Positions 5,973-7,604 of a stretch of DNA of 7,604 nucleotides are shown in pieces. Made by a program: the position numbers and the translations under genes. Below the pieces are notes generated by a model. The model saw nothing but the letters and a program-made list of their open reading frames with translations. It was not told the origin of the DNA and did no database searches. The stretch is from JAWVEV01 sp033856535 (GTDB taxonomy: Bacteria > Actinomycetota > Thermoleophilia > Miltoncostaeales > Miltoncostaeaceae): NCBI GenBank assembly GCA_033856535.1, contig JAWVEV010000006.1:1-7604 (forward strand), read 5' to 3'. Numbering within the stretch: position 1 is the stretch's first letter; every line of letters begins with the position of its first letter.

Positions 5973-6141
5973 CGGCTGGCCACTGTAGCGGCGCCGCGGC
6001 CGGGGCGGCGTCCGGCCCGACGGGCGGCGCCGGCCGCGGCCCGAGTCGGGGCGCGTCGGGCGATGCCCTGGCACGCCTGATGCGGCCACGCTTAGAATCC
6101 TGCGTCTTGGCCGCCCCTCGGCGGGGGCGGGGGCGACGACG
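5973..6141. promoter_or_regulatory. Divergent spacer between PLD and RsbA-family genes
   Basis: With the preferred starts this spacer is 169 bp. Its left end carries the minus-strand -10 TACAGT (5982-5987), nine bases before the PLD ATG. Its right end carries the plus-strand -10 TAGAAT (6093-6098) and a possible leader peptide. Between them (about 5990-6085) is extremely GC-rich DNA with no convincing gene. If PLD starts instead at GTG 6089, this stretch is its low-complexity N-terminus. Confidence 0.45.
6093..6098 (+). promoter_or_regulatory. -10 element TAGAAT upstream of the RsbA-family gene
   Basis: TAGAAT matches the -10 consensus at 5 of 6 bases and is the best such hexamer in the spacer. 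No good -35 is seen at 17-18 bp. Transcription should start near 6105-6107, at the TTG of the possible leader peptide and about 36 bases before the TTG at 6142. The stretch from TAGA to TTGGCC resembles the one before sugE (7144-7162), with the same eight-base gap. Confidence 0.5.
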
Positions 6142-6145
6142 TTGA
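6107..6145 (+). CDS. Possible leaderless 12-residue Arg-rich leader peptide
   Basis: A TTG eight bases after TAGAAT opens a 12-codon frame, MAAPRRGRGRRR, with six arginines. Its TGA stop (6143-6145) overlaps the TTG start of the RsbA-family gene (6142-6144) as TTGA, an arrangement suited to translational coupling. The last three Arg codons are CGA CGA CGT, which are uncommon in such a GC-rich genome. A frame this short can occur by chance. The support is the promoter spacing, which matches that of sugE, and the exact stop/start overlap. Confidence 0.3.
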   Translation: MAAPRRGRGRRR

Positions 6146-7119
6146 CCCACTCGACCCAGCCTCACCACCACGAGGGGCCGCGACATGTCGTGGCCGGCGC
6201 CATGCCGTTCGAGCACGACGCGCTCCTCTACGCCGGCCTGGACGGGTTCCTCGAGGGCGTCCTGCCGTTCGTCCGCGAGGGGCTGGAGGCGGGCGAGCCG
6301 ACCATGGTGGCGGTGGCCGGCGACCGGCTCACCGCGCTGCGAGGCGCGCTCGACGGCGAGGGCGACGGCCTCGTGCTCGTCGACATGGCCGGGATGGGTC
6401 GCAACCCGGCCCGCATCATCGGCCGCTGGCGCGACTTCGTGGCCGAGCGCGGCGGCAGCGGCCCGCTGCGCGGGGTGGGCGAGCCGATCTGGGCCGGCCG
6501 CAGCCCGGACGAGCTGGTCGAGTGCCAGCACCACGAGTCGCTGATCAACCTCGCCTTCGCGGGCGCCCGGGACTTCCGCCTGATCTGCCCGTACGACGTC
6601 GCGGCCCTCCCGGAGGAGGTGATCGACGCGGCCCGGCGCTCGCACCCGGCCCTGGTCGAGGGCGGCGCGCGCGGCGTCAGCGCAGGCTATGCGGCGCCGG
6701 CCGCCGGGCTGCCGGTGGACGGCGACCTGCCGGCGCCGCCGCCCTCGGCCGCCGCCGTCCGGTTCGGCCCCGAGGGCATCGGGGGCCTGCGCCGGGCCGT
6801 CGCCGCCCAGGCGGCCGAGGCCGGCCTGCCCGGCGGGCGCGCCGAGGACCTGATGCTCGCCGTGAGCGAGCTCGCCACCAACAGCGTGCGCTACGGGGGC
6901 GGCGGCGGGACCCTGGCCGCCTGGGCCGACCGCGGGGCCTTCGTCTGCGAGATCCGGGACGCCGGCCGGCTCGAGGACCCCCTGGTCGGGCGGGCGCGGC
7001 CGGCGGCCGGGCAGCGCTCCGGCCGCGGGATGTGGCTGGTCAACGAGGTCTGCGACCTGGTCCAGGTGCGGTCGACCGCCGCCGGCACCGTGGTGCGCCT
7101 CCACCTGAGCCTGCGGTAA
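6142..7119 (+). CDS. RsbA-family anti-sigma regulator (MEDS domain + HATPase)
   Basis: This is a cytoplasmic regulator of the stress sigma-factor partner-switching type. Its 325 residues comprise an N-terminal MEDS sensory domain (about 22-165; FEHDALLYAGLDGFLEGVLPF, then GRNPARIIGRWRDF, GEPIWAGRSPDELVECQHHE and FRLICPYD), a linker rich in Pro and Ala, and a C-terminal RsbW-like ATPase (about 213-322) with N-box E243-LAT-N247-SVRYGG, G1 D273-AGRLEDP and G2 GRGMWLVNEVCD (294-305). This order is that of actinobacterial proteins annotated as RsbA-family anti-sigma factors. The MEDS ligand is not known and the cognate sigma factor is not in view. The TTG at 6142 is used because it overlaps the leader-peptide stop and follows a G-rich stretch; the ATG at 6202 (residue 21, directly before the conserved FEHDAL) is a real alternative. 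A terminator follows two bases after the TAA stop. Confidence 0.9.
   Translation: MTHSTQPHHHEGPRHVVAGAMPFEHDALLYAGLDGFLEGVLPFVREGLEAGEPTMVAVAGDRLTALRGALDGEGDGLVLVDMAGMGRNPARIIGRWRDFVAERGGSGPLRGVGEPIWAGRSPDELVECQHHESLINLAFAGARDFRLICPYDVAALPEEVIDAARRSHPALVEGGARGVSAGYAAPAAGLPVDGDLPAPPPSAAAVRFGPEGIGGLRRAVAAQAAEAGLPGGRAEDLMLAVSELATNSVRYGGGGGTLAAWADRGAFVCEIRDAGRLEDPLVGRARPAAGQRSGRGMWLVNEVCDLVQVRSTAAGTVVRLHLSLR
6176..6195 (+). repeat. 20-bp near-perfect palindrome inside the 5' end of the RsbA-family gene
   Basis: A perfect core CGACATGTCG (6181-6190) is flanked by GGCC on both sides (6176-6179, 6192-6195), with one G/T pair that forms a wobble in RNA. As RNA it could fold as an 8-bp stem with a CAUG loop. 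It falls in codons 12-18 if translation starts at 6142, but in the untranslated leader if the ATG at 6202 is used. It could be an operator half-site pair or a translation-tuning hairpin. Confidence 0.4.
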
Positions 7120-7121
7120 CG

Positions 7122-7151
7122 GGCCCCGGCTTGCGCCGGGGCCTAGATTTT
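7122..7151 (+). terminator. Rho-independent terminator after the RsbA-family gene
   Basis: GGCCCCGGC (7122-7130) and GCCGGGGCC (7135-7143) form a perfect 9-bp GC stem with a TTGC loop, starting two bases after the TAA stop. The run TAGATTTT (7144-7151) follows at once and serves as a short U-rich tail. The tail is interrupted by AG and A, so termination may be incomplete. The tail also contains the -10 of the next gene. Confidence 0.7.
7144..7149 (+). promoter_or_regulatory. -10 element TAGATT for leaderless sugE
   Basis: TAGATT ends eight bases before the TTG start of sugE, so transcription should start at or beside the start codon. No Shine-Dalgarno sequence lies between. The -35 position falls inside the terminator stem (7121-7126, GGGCCC) and does not match consensus. 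Confidence 0.45.
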
Positions 7152-7157
7152 CGCTCC

Positions 7158-7472
7158 TTGGCCTGGATCCTTCTCGTCTTGGCCGGGCTCCTCGAGGTCG
7201 TTTGGGCCGTCGCCCTCAAGCGGTCCGATGGCCTCTCGCGCCTCGTGCCCGCCGCCGTCTTCGGCGTCGCCGCGGTCGGCAGCATGGTGCTGCTCGCGCG
7301 GGCGCTGAAGACGCTCCCGGTCGGGACCGGCTACGCGGTCTGGACCGGCATCGGGGCGATCGGGGCGGCCCTCGTCGGGATCGCGTTCCTGGGCGAGTCG
7401 GCGGGGGCGCTGCGCCTGCTGGCGATCGGGCTGATCGCCGTCGGCATCGTCCTGCTCGCCCTGGTGACCTGA
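7158..7472 (+). CDS. sugE: SugE/Gdx guanidinium exporter (small multidrug resistance family)
   Basis: This is a 104-residue inner-membrane antiporter with four predicted helices, working as an antiparallel dimer that exchanges guanidinium ions for protons. It is close to E. coli SugE: MAWILLVLAGLLEVVWAVALKRSDGLSRL aligns with the E. coli N-terminus, and LPVGTGYAVWTGIGAIGAAL and FLGESA match later signatures. Residues known to define the Gdx subtype are all present: E13 (proton and substrate site), W16, S42, Y59 and W62. This favours guanidinium export over EmrE-like broad drug export. The TTG start gives exactly the family length and N-terminus. A -10 hexamer eight bases upstream and no ribosome site suggest a leaderless message. 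No guanidine riboswitch can fit in the 38-bp gap after the preceding gene. The insertion sequence begins 12 bases after its stop. Confidence 0.93.
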   Translation: MAWILLVLAGLLEVVWAVALKRSDGLSRLVPAAVFGVAAVGSMVLLARALKTLPVGTGYAVWTGIGAIGAALVGIAFLGESAGALRLLAIGLIAVGIVLLALVT

Positions 7473-7478
7473 CCTCGC

Positions 7479-7484
7479 CCTAGG
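7479..7484. other. Probable IS481-type target site CCTAGG next to the element end
   Basis: CCTAGG fits NCTAGN, the 6-bp target consensus reported for IS481 and IS1002 in Bordetella, which is duplicated on insertion. It abuts TGTGGTG at 7485, the likely element tip. The other copy would lie beyond the window, so the duplication cannot be confirmed here. Confidence 0.45.
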
Positions 7485-7604
7485 TGTGGTGCGCCATGAC
7501 GTTGTCCGCCAGGAGCCACGCCAGCCTGGCGGCCGGCGTCTGGCGATTGAGGGCGGCGTGGGGTCGCTGGTGATTGTAGAAACGCAGCCATGAGGGCAGG
7601 GCCC
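7480..7604 (-). CDS. IS481-type transposase, C-terminal 40 residues (partial)
   Basis: The minus strand ends a transposase whose N-terminal part lies beyond the window. The 40 residues in view include FYNHQRPHAALNRQTPAARL, the hallmark end of the DDE integrase core in IS481/IS3-type transposases, and finish ...LADNVMAHHT. The catalytic residues lie outside the window, so activity cannot be judged. The stop codon TAG and the two bases before it appear to belong to the flanking target site and not to the element. IS481 is preferred over IS3 because of the N-V-x-A-H-H ending, which I recall from actinobacterial IS481 members, and because of the CTAG flank. Confidence 0.8.
   Translation of the reverse strand, partial: ALPSWLRFYNHQRPHAALNRQTPAARLAWLLADNVMAHHT
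7485..7604 (-). mobile_element. IS481-family insertion sequence, one end only
   Basis: The element appears to begin at 7485 with TGTGGTGCGCCATGACGTTG, a TGT-starting end typical of this family. It contains the transposase 3' end almost to its tip and runs past the window edge. It lies 12 bp after the sugE stop and does not disrupt that gene. The boundary rests on the TGT end and the adjoining CCTAGG; the other end and its inverted repeat are not visible. Confidence 0.6.

Noticed and set aside
4677..6080. 467-residue plus-strand frame opposite the PLD gene
   Set aside because: It is the antisense mirror of a clear HKD protein, with no recognisable domain.
5951..6106. Longer plus-strand small protein continuing into the MAAPRRGRGRRR frame
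   Set aside because: The upstream part is low-complexity Gly/Ala/Ser and precedes the TAGAAT promoter. Only the short form after the promoter is plausible.
6119..6133. G-quadruplex in the G-rich run before the RsbA-family start
   Set aside because: Only two runs of five Gs are present. A standard intrastrand quadruplex needs four runs of at least three.
4582..7104. Upstream extension of the DUF4394 frame to 1367 residues
   Set aside because: The extension is antisense to the RsbA-family gene and out of frame over the PLD gene, and it lacks motifs. The signal peptide marks the true start at 4581.
1..7604. CRISPR array, tRNA or rRNA genes
   Set aside because: No regularly spaced repeats, tRNA-like cloverleaf or rRNA core sequence was seen on either strand by eye.

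Overview
The window is very GC-rich and densely coding. It carries a VanY-type carboxypeptidase beside a response regulator, two RsbW-like anti-sigma ATPases, a RsiG/AmfC-like c-di-GMP signature and several apparently leaderless -10 elements. This points to an actinobacterium, most likely a deep-branching one of the Thermoleophilia/Solirubrobacterales type. The lineage is inferred from gene content; no rRNA or other marker gene is present.

Layout. (1) 1-478, minus: N-terminal 159 residues of an OmpR-family response regulator. It is divergent across an 85-bp spacer from (2) 564-1271, plus: a membrane-anchored M15/VanY D,D-carboxypeptidase. (3) 1268-2035, minus: an RsbW-like ATPase fused to a C-terminal helical segment that carries the spacing of the c-di-GMP signature of the anti-sigma factor RsiG. 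It meets the VanY gene tail to tail, with both stop codons inside one CTAG. (4) 2152-2994, plus: a diacylglycerol/lipid kinase. (5) 3001-4581, minus: a secreted DUF4394 + Calx-beta protein. (6) 4647-5972, minus: a cardiolipin-synthase-like phospholipase D. (7) 6142-7119, plus: a MEDS + HATPase protein of the RsbA anti-sigma family, preceded by a possible 12-codon Arg-rich leader peptide. (8) 7158-7472, plus: a SugE/Gdx guanidinium exporter. (9) 7480-7604, minus: the C-terminal end of an IS481-type transposase running out of the window.

Themes. Signalling: a two-component regulator, two separate HATPase anti-sigma-type regulators and a probable c-di-GMP input; no sigma factor is in view. Envelope: peptidoglycan trimming (VanY), phospholipid metabolism (lipid kinase and PLD/Cls) and a secreted beta-rich protein. 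The genes form mainly divergent and convergent pairs and not one long operon.

Most worth following up: the ATPase-RsiG fusion (E196-S200-R203-H207-D211), whose mRNA also seems to bury its own Shine-Dalgarno sequence in a hairpin; the repeated TAnnnT-N6-9-start-codon arrangement that implies leaderless transcripts; a terminator whose tail doubles as the -10 of sugE; and the IS481-type insertion whose transposase stop codon appears to come from the CTAG target site.
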